The notes: generated by a model not told the origin, from the letters alone. Positions 19,004-28,002 are shown, counted from the first letter of the stretch. The stretch: DNA of 64,000 nt from Hypnocyclicus thermotrophus (GCF_004365575.1 NZ_SOBG01000005.1:62001-126000); one strand, 5' to 3'. Translations and numbers: made by a program.

Positions 19004-20227
19004 CTATTTTACTATTATTTTAACTATTTTTTTCTTTCCTACTCTAAATACAAAATCTTTTTCTAATTTTACTATATAATTTAAATCAGTTATTTGATCT
19101 TCGTCTATTTTTACTGCACCTTGTTTTATCATTCTTCTAGCTTCACTTGTTGATTTACAAAATTCTAACTCTTTTACTATTAAATCTATAATTTTTATTT
19201 CACCTTTAGAAAATTCTTTTTCAGGTAAATCTACATTAAGATTTTTTTTAGAAAATACATTTTCAAACCATTCTCTAGCTTTTTCTCCCTCTTCTCTAGA
19301 ATGGTACATAGCTACAATTTCAACTCCTAATCTTTTCTTTACATCCATAGGATGTAAAGTTCCATTCTCTACCCCTTTTCTTAATTTAGCTATCTCTTCT
19401 AGCTCTATATCAGTAGCAAGTTCATAATAATTCCACATAAGCTCATCTGATATAGACATTACCTTTCCAAACATATCATTAGGCGTTTCTCTAAGTCCTA
19501 TATAATTTCCTAATGATTTCGACATTTTTTCCACACCATCAAGTCCTACTAATATTGGAGTCATCATACAAACTTGTTGTTCTTGACCTGCATTTTTTTG
19601 AAGGTCTCTTCCTCTTAGTAAATTAAATTTTTGTTCTGTTGCTCCAAGTTCTATATCTGCTTCTATTGCTACTGAATCATATCCTTGTAATATAGGATAC
19701 ATAAATTCTACAAGTGAAACTGGTTTCCCAGCTTCAAGTCTTTTAGCAAAATCTTCTCTTTGTATCATTTGCGCTACTGTAAATTGTGATAAAAGTTTTA
19801 ATGTATCTTCTAATGTTAGTTTTTCTAACCAATCACCATTATATACTACTTCTATTTTATCAAGATCTAATATTATTTGTACTTGATCAAGCCATCCTTT
19901 TATATTTTTAGCTATTTCTTCTGAAGTAAGCATTTTTCTTGTTTCTGACTTTCCTGTTGGATCTCCTATTTTAGCCGTAAATGAACCTATTAAAAATTTT
20001 ACTCTATGTCCTAATTCTTGAAATTTTTTTAATTTTCTAAGTTGTACAGCATGCCCAATATGTAAATCACTTCCTGTTGGGTCAACTCCTAATTTTACAA
20101 CTAATGGTTTATTATTTTTTATTGAATTTCTTAATTTGCTTTTAAACTCTTCTTCTGAAATTAAATCTTCTACTCCTCTTGTAAGTATTTTAAACTGTCT
20201 TTCCACCTCTTTTTCGATATCTACCAT
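19004..20227 (-). CDS. tyrS: Tyrosyl-tRNA synthetase
   Basis: A 407-residue class Ic synthetase of the TyrZ-like type. The ATP motif HIGH is in GSDLHIGHAVQL (near 56-59), the KMSKS loop is intact (near 237-241), and an S4-like RNA-binding domain occupies the C-terminus (EARRMIKQGAVKID). AGGAGG lies eight bases before the ATG. The gene is preceded by its own promoter, a tyrosine-rich leader peptide and an attenuator-type terminator, so its transcription appears to depend on Tyr-tRNA charging. Length and motifs are normal. Confidence 0.97.
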   Translation of the reverse strand: MVDIEKEVERQFKILTRGVEDLISEEEFKSKLRNSIKNNKPLVVKLGVDPTGSDLHIGHAVQLRKLKKFQELGHRVKFLIGSFTAKIGDPTGKSETRKMLTSEEIAKNIKGWLDQVQIILDLDKIEVVYNGDWLEKLTLEDTLKLLSQFTVAQMIQREDFAKRLEAGKPVSLVEFMYPILQGYDSVAIEADIELGATEQKFNLLRGRDLQKNAGQEQQVCMMTPILVGLDGVEKMSKSLGNYIGLRETPNDMFGKVMSISDELMWNYYELATDIELEEIAKLRKGVENGTLHPMDVKKRLGVEIVAMYHSREEGEKAREWFENVFSKKNLNVDLPEKEFSKGEIKIIDLIVKELEFCKSTSEARRMIKQGAVKIDEDQITDLNYIVKLEKDFVFRVGKKKIVKIIVK

Positions 20228-20252
20228 ACTTCTATCCTCCTAATTTTTTTAT

Positions 20253-20282
20253 AAAAAAAAGCTCATAGGCACACTATGAGCT
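20253..20282 (-). terminator. Attenuator terminator of tyrS
   Basis: On the minus strand AGCTCATAG and CTATGAGCT form a perfect 9-bp stem (20274-20282 with 20260-20268) with a five-base loop, followed by eight T. It sits between the Tyr-rich leader peptide and tyrS, 26 bases before the tyrS start. A competing pairing exists: CTATGA at 20299-20304 can pair with TCATAG at 20274-20279 and would dissolve the terminator. Confidence 0.85.
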
Positions 20283-20325
20283 AATAATTTATTTATTTTC
20301 ATAGAAATCCCTACACTTATGGCTA

Positions 20326-20379
20326 TTATTTTTTATTAATTTTATTATAATAATAGCTATAATAATAATTTCTGTGCAT
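20326..20379 (-). CDS. tyrS leader peptide, tyrosine-rich
   Basis: Seventeen codons read MHRNYYYSYYYNKINKK, with six tyrosines, all TAT, in two runs of three. AAAAAGGAG lies a few bases before the ATG and a promoter 30 bases further up. The bases over codons 8-11 (20349-20357) are perfectly complementary to bases around the stop codon (20322-20330), giving a 9-bp hairpin that a ribosome stalled on Tyr codons would open. This is the layout of trp- and pheST-type leader peptides. Seen: peptide, ribosome site, hairpins. Inferred: that it senses Tyr-tRNA. Confidence 0.85.
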   Translation of the reverse strand: MHRNYYYSYYYNKINKK

Positions 20380-20408
20380 ATTAGACTCCTTTTTACTGAT
20401 TTTTCTAG

Positions 20409-20437
20409 ATTATATCATATTTTTTTATTCTATACAA
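20409..20437 (-). promoter_or_regulatory. Promoter of the tyrS leader transcript
   Basis: TTGTAT (20432-20437), 17 bases, perfect TATAAT (20409-20414) on the minus strand. It overlaps the last codons of the upstream GNAT gene and places the transcript start about 20 bases before the leader-peptide ATG. Confidence 0.8.
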
Positions 20438-20930
20438 GTGTTTCGAACTTTAGCATTTTTATACCTTTATAATTTTCTTTTTTTATATATTTAAAACCTA
20501 TACTTTGAAAAACTTTTATTGAAATTTCATTTTCAGGAATAATATAAGAAATAAATCTATTTATATTATATTTTTGTTTATATACATTTAATACAGTTTT
20601 TAATATAGTTTTAGCATATCCCTTTCCTCTTATTTTTTTTATTAAATATATATTCACTATATTTTTATTCTCTATTCTTATCTCACCTAAATAATAATTT
20701 TTACTGTCAAGAATCAAATATATTATATATGATTTATCTAAAAGCTTTGTTTCATAGTTATGTTTGTACTCTTTTTCTAATTTATTATAGTCATTAATAA
20801 AATTTTTTTCTAAAAATTTTTTATTGATATTATCAAATATAATTTCTATATCTAATATATTAGCTTCTCTAAAATAAAATATTTCATTATTTATTTTTAT
20901 TTTTCTTTTAGTTTCTACACTATCTATCAT
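20430..20930 (-). CDS. GNAT-family N-acetyltransferase
   Basis: A 166-residue acyl-CoA transferase of the GNAT fold. The acetyl-CoA loop is recognisable in KIRGKGYAKTILKTVLNVY (near residues 103-121), preceded by a beta strand VNIYLIK and followed by the typical FISYIIPENEISIKVFQSIG ending. The substrate cannot be read from the sequence; the C-terminal region resembles RimJ/RimL-type acetyltransferases. It lies 9 bases after the ABC-F gene and the tyrS promoter is embedded in its end. Confidence 0.8.
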   Translation of the reverse strand: MIDSVETKRKIKINNEIFYFREANILDIEIIFDNINKKFLEKNFINDYNKLEKEYKHNYETKLLDKSYIIYLILDSKNYYLGEIRIENKNIVNIYLIKKIRGKGYAKTILKTVLNVYKQKYNINRFISYIIPENEISIKVFQSIGFKYIKKENYKGIKMLKFETLV

Positions 20931-20939
20931 TAAAAATCC

Positions 20940-22841
20940 CTAACCTTTTAACTCATTTAATTCTAATTCTATCTCTTCCCATTGTGTCATTTTTTCTAAT
21001 ATTTCTTCTTCAAGCTTATCTAATTTTTCTTGATAATCTAATAGTTTAGATACATCGTTTATTTTCCCCGCTTCATCAAATTTTTCTTGAATTTTATCTT
21101 TTTTTAACTCTAATTCCTCAAGCTCTTTTTCTATTTGTTCAAATTTTTTTTCTAAAGAATTTATTCTATTTTTTATTCTCTTTTGCTCTTCATAATCATT
21201 ATTTTTTTCTTTCTCATTTTCTACATTATTTTTTTTAAATTCTTTATAGCTATCATAGTTTCCATTAAAATATGTTGCACCATTTTCATGAACTTCATAT
21301 ATTTTATTTACAGTATTTTCTAAAAAGTATCTATCATGTGACACTACTATAATTGTTCCATCATAATCTTCCAAAGCCTCTTCTAAAACTTCTCTAGAAT
21401 ATATATCTAAGTGATTTGTTGGCTCATCTAATATCAAAACATTTGGCTTTTGTAAAATAAGCTTCATAAAACTTACTCTTGCTCTTTCTCCACCACTTAA
21501 TTTAGCTATTTTTTTCTCTATTTTCTCTTCGTCAAATAAGAATCCTCCTGCTATTCTTCTCGCCTCTTCTTCACTTAATGAAAATGAATACATTAATTCA
21601 TCTAATACTCTATAATCAAAGGATAAATTTGCATGTTCTTGATCATAATAAGCTATATCTAATTTCTCTCCTCTTTCAATAGTTCCACTAGTAAATGTAT
21701 CTTTTTCTACTAGTATTCTAAGAAGAGTTGACTTTCCTACACCATTTTTCCCTATTATTCCTATTCTATCTCCTCTATAAATATCTAGATCTAGATTTTG
21801 AAATAACAATTTATCATTAAACTCTTTTTTTAACCTTTTTATTTTAAAAATTTTATCAGTACTAAGTCTAGCAGACTCAAATTTTAATCTCATCTTTCTT
21901 ATATTTATTACTGGATTTTCCATTTTTTCCATTCTATCTAATAATTTTTGTCTTCCTCTAGCTTGTTTTGCCTTTACTCCTGCTTTATATCTTCTTACAA
22001 ATTCTTCCATTTTTTTTAATTTTTCTTGTTCTTTTTCAAATGATTTTACCGCACCACTTAAATAAGCTTCTTTTTGGATTATATAATCACTAAAATTCCC
22101 ATTATAAATATTAATTTTTTTATTTTCTAATTCATAAATTTTATTTACTACATTATCTAAAAAATATCTATCATGTGATATAAGTATAAATGCTCTATTA
22201 TAAGATTGTAAAAATTTTTCTAACCATTCTATTGCATTTATATCTAAATGATTTGTAGGTTCATCTAATATTAATAAATCAGGCTCTTGTAATAATATTT
22301 TTCCAAGCGCTACTCTTGATTTTTGTCCTCCGCTCAGATTTTCTATACATAAATTATATTGATTTTCTTCAAAATTTAATCCATTTAAGATTTGCTTTAC
22401 TTTATATTCTATTGCATATCCTTCTTCTTGTTCATATTTTGTTGATAATCTTGATAATTCTTCCATTATTTCATCAAATTTTTCTATATCTACAGATAAC
22501 TTTTTATTTAATTTTTGTATTTTTTTATAATCTTCTTTTAAATAATCAAACACTGACATAAGTTCATCAAATATAGTATTTTCTTCATTTAATTCAAAAT
22601 GTTGCGATAAATATCCTATTTTAAGATTTCTTTTTTTATTTATAGTTCCAAATTCTTTTGTTTTTTCACTTATATCATGCGATTCTTTATCTAATAATAT
22701 CTTTACTAACGTGCTTTTTCCTGCTCCATTTACACCTATAAATCCTATTTTATCTTTTTCATCTATACTAAATGATACATCACAAAATATATACGTTCCT
22801 AAAAATTGTTTATTTAAATTGTTTACTGTAAGTAATGCCAT
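20940..22841 (-). CDS. ABC-F family ATPase (Uup/YdiF-like)
   Basis: A 633-residue soluble protein with two ABC ATPase domains and no membrane segments. Walker A motifs are GVNGAGKST (near 36-44) and GKNGVGKST (near 360-368); signature sequences are LSGGQKSRVALG and LSGGERARVSFM; each is followed by DEPTNHLD. The linker (about 240-320) and a C-terminal coiled coil (about 555-633) suit the Uup/YdiF branch. Such proteins bind the ribosomal E site or remodel stalled complexes; antibiotic resistance is possible for some members but not indicated here. Confidence 0.93.
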   Translation of the reverse strand: MALLTVNNLNKQFLGTYIFCDVSFSIDEKDKIGFIGVNGAGKSTLVKILLDKESHDISEKTKEFGTINKKRNLKIGYLSQHFELNEENTIFDELMSVFDYLKEDYKKIQKLNKKLSVDIEKFDEIMEELSRLSTKYEQEEGYAIEYKVKQILNGLNFEENQYNLCIENLSGGQKSRVALGKILLQEPDLLILDEPTNHLDINAIEWLEKFLQSYNRAFILISHDRYFLDNVVNKIYELENKKINIYNGNFSDYIIQKEAYLSGAVKSFEKEQEKLKKMEEFVRRYKAGVKAKQARGRQKLLDRMEKMENPVINIRKMRLKFESARLSTDKIFKIKRLKKEFNDKLLFQNLDLDIYRGDRIGIIGKNGVGKSTLLRILVEKDTFTSGTIERGEKLDIAYYDQEHANLSFDYRVLDELMYSFSLSEEEARRIAGGFLFDEEKIEKKIAKLSGGERARVSFMKLILQKPNVLILDEPTNHLDIYSREVLEEALEDYDGTIIVVSHDRYFLENTVNKIYEVHENGATYFNGNYDSYKEFKKNNVENEKEKNNDYEEQKRIKNRINSLEKKFEQIEKELEELELKKDKIQEKFDEAGKINDVSKLLDYQEKLDKLEEEILEKMTQWEEIELELNELKG

Positions 22842-23016
22842 TTCTACTCCTTTTTTAATATTTACTTAATTATCTTTGATTTAAATTAATATATATTTTC
22901 CATTATTTTTAATCATTTTATTTTACCTTAATTTAAATAATGTGTCTAGAAAATAATTTTTTTATATTACATCATAAATCTTTAAAAATTATAATATTTT
23001 TCATATATTCTCTTAA

Positions 23017-23054
23017 AAAAAAACTAGTTTCAATATATTGAAACTAGTTTTTTT
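23017..23054. terminator. Bidirectional terminator
   Basis: A nearly perfect palindrome (AAACTAGTTTCAATATATTGAAACTAGTTT) with A- and T-runs at its two ends, just past the stop of the acidic membrane protein gene. The remaining 211-base spacer before the ABC-F gene is AT-rich and holds the ABC-F promoter region without a clear consensus. Confidence 0.8.
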
Positions 23055-24126
23055 ATCTATCTATTGTATCGAAAGCTAAAAGTTTATCTATATTTTTTAA
23101 TTCTTTATCTTTTAATCTATTATATTCATATCTATGTACATTTATTTCTAACTTTTTCTTTAATTGACCTTCTACTGCAAATAAATTAAGATTTATTTTT
23201 AATACATTTTCATTTTTATCAAATGCATCAGCTATAGCTAAATAAAGCTCATTATATATATTATCCATATTATCATCTTTCATAACAAATCCCATTATAA
23301 GACTATCATTAGCTATTTTAAATAATGTTGGTTTTATTGATTTAAACTCTAAAACATATGCTGTTTTTAATTCCTTTACGTATTTTACTACTTCTTGTTT
23401 TTCTTTTTCTTTTATTTCTTTTTTTACTTCTTCTATTTTTAGTTTTATAATATCTTTATTTTCAGGCTCTTCTTTTAATTTTTGTTTATAATAAGCTAAT
23501 TTTTCTATTTCTGATAAATTTTCTTCTATTGTTTTTTCTGTAATAACTACTGCTGCTTCTGATGTAGTTTGATTATTTTGCGTTTCTTCTGTATACACTT
23601 CTTTTTTGATGCTTTTTTGTCTATCCACCATAAGCTTTGTAGCAAATATAGTTGATATTAAGAAAAAAGCTATAACTCCAGCAATATAATATTTATATTT
23701 AAATAATATATCTTTATATTTAGAAATATCTAACTTAGGTAAATTTATTTTCTTTTTCTCTTTTAATTTAGTTTCTTGTTTTGGAACTTCTTCTTCTTCT
23801 AAATTTGGAATTTCATCCACAAATTTTAATTCTTCTAATACTTCTTCTTCATCTGGAATATCTAATATTCCATTTTCTTCATCTATTCCTATTAATAGTT
23901 TTTCTAAATCTTCTTCTGATATTTCATCTTCTGATTTTTTCTTTTCTTGGAACTCTTTGACTTCTTGAGTTTCTTCATCTATTCCTGGCATAGATATCTC
24001 ATCGCTTATATCCTCTTCATCTTCAACGTTATCATCAAATATCATTTCATCTATACTTTCCATTAAATCATCATTTTCTAACTCACTATTATTTATATCT
24101 AAATCATCTTTTATTTTTTCTAACAT
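23053..24126 (-). CDS. Acidic single-pass membrane protein of unknown function
   Basis: A 357-residue protein I do not recognise. Residues 1-130 are extremely acidic, with many E/D runs (for example DDNVEDEEDISDE), and probably disordered in the cytoplasm. One membrane segment (YYIAGVIAFFLISTIFATKL) is near residues 148-167. Residues about 205-250 form a lysine/glutamate coiled coil. The C-terminal 110 residues look folded. Topology predicts N-in, with a short periplasmic globular domain. It is monocistronic between a terminator and a divergent gene, so context gives no role. Confidence 0.75.
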   Translation of the reverse strand: MLEKIKDDLDINNSELENDDLMESIDEMIFDDNVEDEEDISDEISMPGIDEETQEVKEFQEKKKSEDEISEEDLEKLLIGIDEENGILDIPDEEEVLEELKFVDEIPNLEEEEVPKQETKLKEKKKINLPKLDISKYKDILFKYKYYIAGVIAFFLISTIFATKLMVDRQKSIKKEVYTEETQNNQTTSEAAVVITEKTIEENLSEIEKLAYYKQKLKEEPENKDIIKLKIEEVKKEIKEKEKQEVVKYVKELKTAYVLEFKSIKPTLFKIANDSLIMGFVMKDDNMDNIYNELYLAIADAFDKNENVLKINLNLFAVEGQLKKKLEINVHRYEYNRLKDKELKNIDKLLAFDTIDR

Positions 24127-24202
24127 ATCTATCCCTCCAAAAACTTTTAAATATATTTTTTTTGTGTTATACTTTAAAAAAACTTAGAAAGTAGGTCAAT
24201 CT

Positions 24203-25117
24203 ATGAAATACTTTATTATATTTTTTATCCTTTTTAATTCTGTATTTTCCTTAGATTATCATCACGATGGTATATCTAATATTTTACAAGAAAAAAACAA
24301 ACCCTTTTTTATAAGTATCGGTAAAGATGGTAAAATCATTTCGTGGAATTTTGAGAAAAATAAAATTATTAATGAAATTTCTTTTAATAATGGTGCTTTA
24401 AATAATATAAGTTTCTCAAAATCTAATAATTATTTTGCTATTTCAAACTATTTTGGTAAAATATTTATATTAAACAAAAATAGTTTTAATATATTAAATA
24501 TTTTTAATTTTAATTCTATGAGTATTGAAAATCTTTATTTCATATCAGATTCTAAGTTACTACTAGTATACCAGAATAAAAAAATAATTTTAATAGATAT
24601 TTTTAAAAAAGAAAAAATAAATGAAATAAATTTGGATTATGAAATTCTTGACTCAACTATTTATAATAATAAACTTATTGTTTTGGATAGAAATAACAAG
24701 TTTTACTTTATTAACTTAAATAATTTAAATATTGAATCAAATTTAGAGTTTCCTTCTGATAAAATTATACATAAGTTTCTTATAAATAAAAATAAGCTTT
24801 TAATATCATATAAAAATAAATTAAAACTCTATGATATTAAAACTAAAAAAATTAATAAAATTATAACTTATCTAGATATAAATATAACTTCTTTAAATTT
24901 TTATAACGATAATTATTATATTGGTTTTAATAATGGACGTATTATTAGTTATGATAAAAATTTAAATAACTCTATTTTAGACTATAAATTACATAATGAC
25001 AAAATCAATAAAATTATTGAATATAAAAATAAAATTATTTCTATTTCTGATGACGCTAGCGTTATTATTTATGATAAAAATAATAATAAATTAATAAATA
25101 TTTTTAATGGACTTTAG
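24203..25117 (+). CDS. Exported WD40-like beta-propeller protein
   Basis: A 304-residue protein with a signal peptide (residues 1-16, ending VFSLDY). Blades of about 40 residues recur: KDGKIISWNFEKNKI near 34, GKIFILNKNSF near 83, then further repeats ending SISDDASVIIYDKNNN near 283, which are diverged WD40 repeats. Its role is unknown; beta-propellers outside the cytoplasm commonly act as scaffolds. It is 11 bases before mlaA and probably cotranscribed, which hints at an envelope or lipid-transport role. Confidence 0.7.
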   Translation: MKYFIIFFILFNSVFSLDYHHDGISNILQEKNKPFFISIGKDGKIISWNFEKNKIINEISFNNGALNNISFSKSNNYFAISNYFGKIFILNKNSFNILNIFNFNSMSIENLYFISDSKLLLVYQNKKIILIDIFKKEKINEINLDYEILDSTIYNNKLIVLDRNNKFYFINLNNLNIESNLEFPSDKIIHKFLINKNKLLISYKNKLKLYDIKTKKINKIITYLDINITSLNFYNDNYYIGFNNGRIISYDKNLNNSILDYKLHNDKINKIIEYKNKIISISDDASVIIYDKNNNKLINIFNGL

Positions 25118-25128
25118 TAGGAGGACAA

Positions 25129-25842
25129 ATGAAAAAAATTTTTTTTACAATTTTAATTATATTTTTAACAGGCTGTAGCAATATAAACAAAACTAAAAAT
25201 ATTGAAACCTCTGAAAAACATTTTATAGATTCTGATATTTATGACCCTCTAGAACCCTTAAATAGAAGGATTTATTATTTTAATGCTGTAATTGATAGAA
25301 ACATTATTTTACCTACAGCAAAATTTTATTCTAAAATAACTCCCGATTTTTTAGAAAAAGGAATCTCTAATTTTTTTAATAATTTAAATGAAATTCCTAC
25401 TATTTTAAATAGTACGTTACAATTTAAATTTGATAAAGCTTTTGTATCCTCTGAAAGATTTTTGATAAATTCAACTATTGGTTTTTTAGGATTTTTTGAT
25501 ATTTCTTCAAACTCCTTTAATTTAGAAAAACATAAAGAAGATTTTGGACAAACTTTAGCTTTTTATCACATTCCACAAGGTCCGTATATTATTTTACCTA
25601 TACTTGGTCCATCTACTGTTAGAGATACTGTTGGTACTACATTTGAATATATATCAAAACCCTATACTGACCCTTTACAACTTATAGATTATTCACAATC
25701 AACTCCTGAAATGATATTTATTAGTTCTATAAATAAAAGAAATAATTTAAATTTTAGATATTATCAATCAGCTTCACCTTTTGAATATGATTATATTAGA
25801 TTTTTGTATTTTAAAACTAGACAATTTGAAAATATCAAATAA
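25129..25842 (+). CDS. mlaA: Outer-membrane lipoprotein MlaA (VacJ)
   Basis: A 237-residue lipoprotein with a lipobox (ILTGC-type LTGCS, cysteine near residue 16). The MlaA domain begins at YDPLEPLNRRIYYFNAVID and continues through GQTLAFYHIPQGPYIILPIL and STVRDTVGT. MlaA removes misplaced phospholipids from the outer leaflet of the outer membrane, so this gene shows that the organism has an outer membrane. GGAGG precedes the ATG. mlaBCDEF are not in the window. Confidence 0.95.
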   Translation: MKKIFFTILIIFLTGCSNINKTKNIETSEKHFIDSDIYDPLEPLNRRIYYFNAVIDRNIILPTAKFYSKITPDFLEKGISNFFNNLNEIPTILNSTLQFKFDKAFVSSERFLINSTIGFLGFFDISSNSFNLEKHKEDFGQTLAFYHIPQGPYIILPILGPSTVRDTVGTTFEYISKPYTDPLQLIDYSQSTPEMIFISSINKRNNLNFRYYQSASPFEYDYIRFLYFKTRQFENIK

Positions 25843-25880
25843 AAAAAGACTTAGAATTAAAAAATTCTAAGTCTTTTTTT
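25841..25880. terminator. Bidirectional terminator between mlaA and the secretin gene
   Basis: An 18-bp perfect stem (25841-25858 with 25863-25880) with a four-base loop and A/T-runs, serving two converging operons. Confidence 0.9.
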
Positions 25881-27570
25881 ATTTATAAATTTTTTGCTTT
25901 AATGTTGCTGTAGAGGTTTTAAATCCTTTAGTTTCTATATCATTATTTTTATTATCTTCATTTACTATTTCTGCTTTTATTTGTATAAATAAATCTCTTG
26001 TATTTTTTATTATACTTTCATATTTAAAGAATGTCCCAAATATCGGCATATCCCCTAATACAGGTACTTTATATATACTATTATTTACTGTTGTCTTTTT
26101 AAGTCCTCCAATAAATACTACTCCTCCATCTTCTAATGTAACTATAGACGTTAATTTATTTTTTTGTGCTGCTCCTAATGCATCTTCTTCTGTAGCATCT
26201 CCTAGGGTATTTGTCGATTTACTACTTAAAAAAGAACTAACTTCAGACGTGATTTCAAGTGTGATTTTATCTTTTTCTCCATCTCCATCTCTAATAATTG
26301 GTGTTACATTAAGTACTGTTCCAGCTTCTTTAAATAATGGTTCGGTTGTTGTATTTCCATCACTATCTGTACTACTTGTTGTTCCTACTTTTAATTCTGC
26401 TGATACATTAAGATTTGCTGTTTTTCCATTTAAAGTAACTACTGATGGCACAGCGTTTACACTAGCATCATCTGTTTGTTTTAACATATTTATTGTACTT
26501 GATATAACATTGTCTGTATTTCCTAAATATGATGTAAATGTAGCTATTGGATTTCCTGTAGCTACTGCTATTTGTCCTGTTATCCCACTTGAGACACTAT
26601 CTTTATCTTGATAAGACCAATCAATTCCAAGCTCTTGAGTAAGAGTTCCTGTTATTTCTAAAATTTGTGCTGTTATCCTCACTTGTTTTATTGGCTTATC
26701 TAATTCTTTTATTAGATTTTTTGCAGTTTCTATATTTTCTGTACTACCTTTTAATATTATAAGATTTTGATCTTTTACAGATATCACTTCTAAGCTATTC
26801 TCATCAGTCATAGATGTAATAACTTGTTTTACTTCATCTGCAAAAGCATATTTTAAAGTAATTTTTTCTGTAAATCTTTCTCCGTTTTTATCTTTAATAA
26901 TTCCAAGTTTTTTAGTATTTTCAGATGATGTAGATTTTTCAACTACTTCTATAAGACCTTTATTTTCTTTACTATCAACTGGATTTAAATATAAATTAAT
27001 ACTAAGTGTTTTCCCTTGTTCTATTTCTACTATATCTCCATTTGTTTCGTAGTTATTTGCTATACCTTTGATTATATACGTTCCTGGATTAATATTTTCA
27101 AATATATATGCCCCTCCGGCTTCACTTAAAACTTCTTTATATACATCATTATTTTTTATCAAAACTATTTTTGCACCTGTTATTCCTAGTTTATCTGTTG
27201 ATAAAACTCTCCCCACTATTTGACCTGTGGTTTTTTCATCAGATTTTAATGTTTGTTCTAAAATAATTATATTATTTACTTCTTTTGCTTGTAAATTATT
27301 TGCCACCATTACAGCATCTAATATCTCTTTTAAATTTTGACCTTTTACAAAATAAAGGTCTATCATATTATCTTTTACTTTTGATTCTGCTACTATAGTT
27401 ATCCCACTTGTTTTAGATATAATACTAAGAGCATCAGCTAATTTAACATTTTTAAAATCTAGTTCATTTGGATATATTACTCTTTCTAATCTATCCATCA
27501 TTGCTCCTATTGATATATTGAAAATCACAATAAAAAGTATTAATAACTTAGCTAAATATTTTTTCTTCAA
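25879..27570 (-). CDS. pilQ: Type IV pilus secretin (PilQ/GspD family) with an inserted Ig-like domain
   Basis: A 563-residue outer-membrane channel subunit. Signal peptide 1-23; N0/STN-like domain about 33-107; then a carboxypeptidase-regulatory-like Ig module about 116-197 (GQIVGRVLS, GAYIFENINPGTYIIKGIA); N1 domain about 225-295; secretin barrel region from about 297 with VRITAQILEI, SVVTLNGKTANL and VPVLGDMPIFGTFF. Secretins normally have no such Ig insertion between N0 and N1. It closes the pilMNOP operon, so pilus rather than type II secretion is the likely use. The gene end overlaps a terminator. Confidence 0.9.
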   Translation of the reverse strand: MKKKYLAKLLILFIVIFNISIGAMMDRLERVIYPNELDFKNVKLADALSIISKTSGITIVAESKVKDNMIDLYFVKGQNLKEILDAVMVANNLQAKEVNNIIILEQTLKSDEKTTGQIVGRVLSTDKLGITGAKIVLIKNNDVYKEVLSEAGGAYIFENINPGTYIIKGIANNYETNGDIVEIEQGKTLSINLYLNPVDSKENKGLIEVVEKSTSSENTKKLGIIKDKNGERFTEKITLKYAFADEVKQVITSMTDENSLEVISVKDQNLIILKGSTENIETAKNLIKELDKPIKQVRITAQILEITGTLTQELGIDWSYQDKDSVSSGITGQIAVATGNPIATFTSYLGNTDNVISSTINMLKQTDDASVNAVPSVVTLNGKTANLNVSAELKVGTTSSTDSDGNTTTEPLFKEAGTVLNVTPIIRDGDGEKDKITLEITSEVSSFLSSKSTNTLGDATEEDALGAAQKNKLTSIVTLEDGGVVFIGGLKKTTVNNSIYKVPVLGDMPIFGTFFKYESIIKNTRDLFIQIKAEIVNEDNKNNDIETKGFKTSTATLKQKIYK

Positions 27571-27576
27571 AAACCC

Positions 27577-28002
27577 TCACCGTCCCTCTTGTACATTTAA
27601 TTTTAATATTTTTCCACTAGATATATCAGTTATTACAACACCTTTTTCATGTGGTTGTAAATAATATCTATAATCCCCTATTTTTATCGAGGTATTACCA
27701 AATATTACTTTTCTTTTTTCTATACCATCTTCAATATAATAAAGAATTCCACCCCACATATCTCCCTTTTTAATAATTGTATCTATTTTTTTAAATGTTG
27801 ATGTTATTCTTCCAGTTGTTTGAATTATTCTTTGATTAATTTTTGTTTTATCTACTATTAATTCTTTGAAATAATTATTTTTTCCCTGAAATTTTTTTAA
27901 CGATTCTTTATACACATCATCAGAAATATAATTATCTAAAGGATTTTTTGCAAAAGATACAAGATAAAATATGAAAAATATTATAAATACTAATCTATTC
28001 AA
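27577..28002 (-). CDS. PilP/GspC-like periplasmic protein (putative)
   Basis: A 141-residue protein with a signal peptide or anchor (residues 1-18). It follows pilO (overlap 8 bases) and precedes pilQ (6 bases), the standard position of pilP. The short C-terminal part (residues 75-139: KGDMWGGILYYIED, VIFGNTSIKIGDYRYYLQPH, VVITDISSGKILKLNV) has the small beta-sheet character of PilP/GspC HR domains that touch the secretin. No lipobox is seen. Assigned mainly by position. Confidence 0.6.
   Translation of the reverse strand: MNRLVFIIFFIFYLVSFAKNPLDNYISDDVYKESLKKFQGKNNYFKELIVDKTKINQRIIQTTGRITSTFKKIDTIIKKGDMWGGILYYIEDGIEKRKVIFGNTSIKIGDYRYYLQPHEKGVVITDISSGKILKLNVQEGR

Noticed and set aside
20253-20437. 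T-box riboswitch before tyrS
   Set aside because: No T-box sequence (AGGGTGGNACCGCG) or specifier-loop layout is present; the Tyr-rich ORF and hairpins explain the region better.
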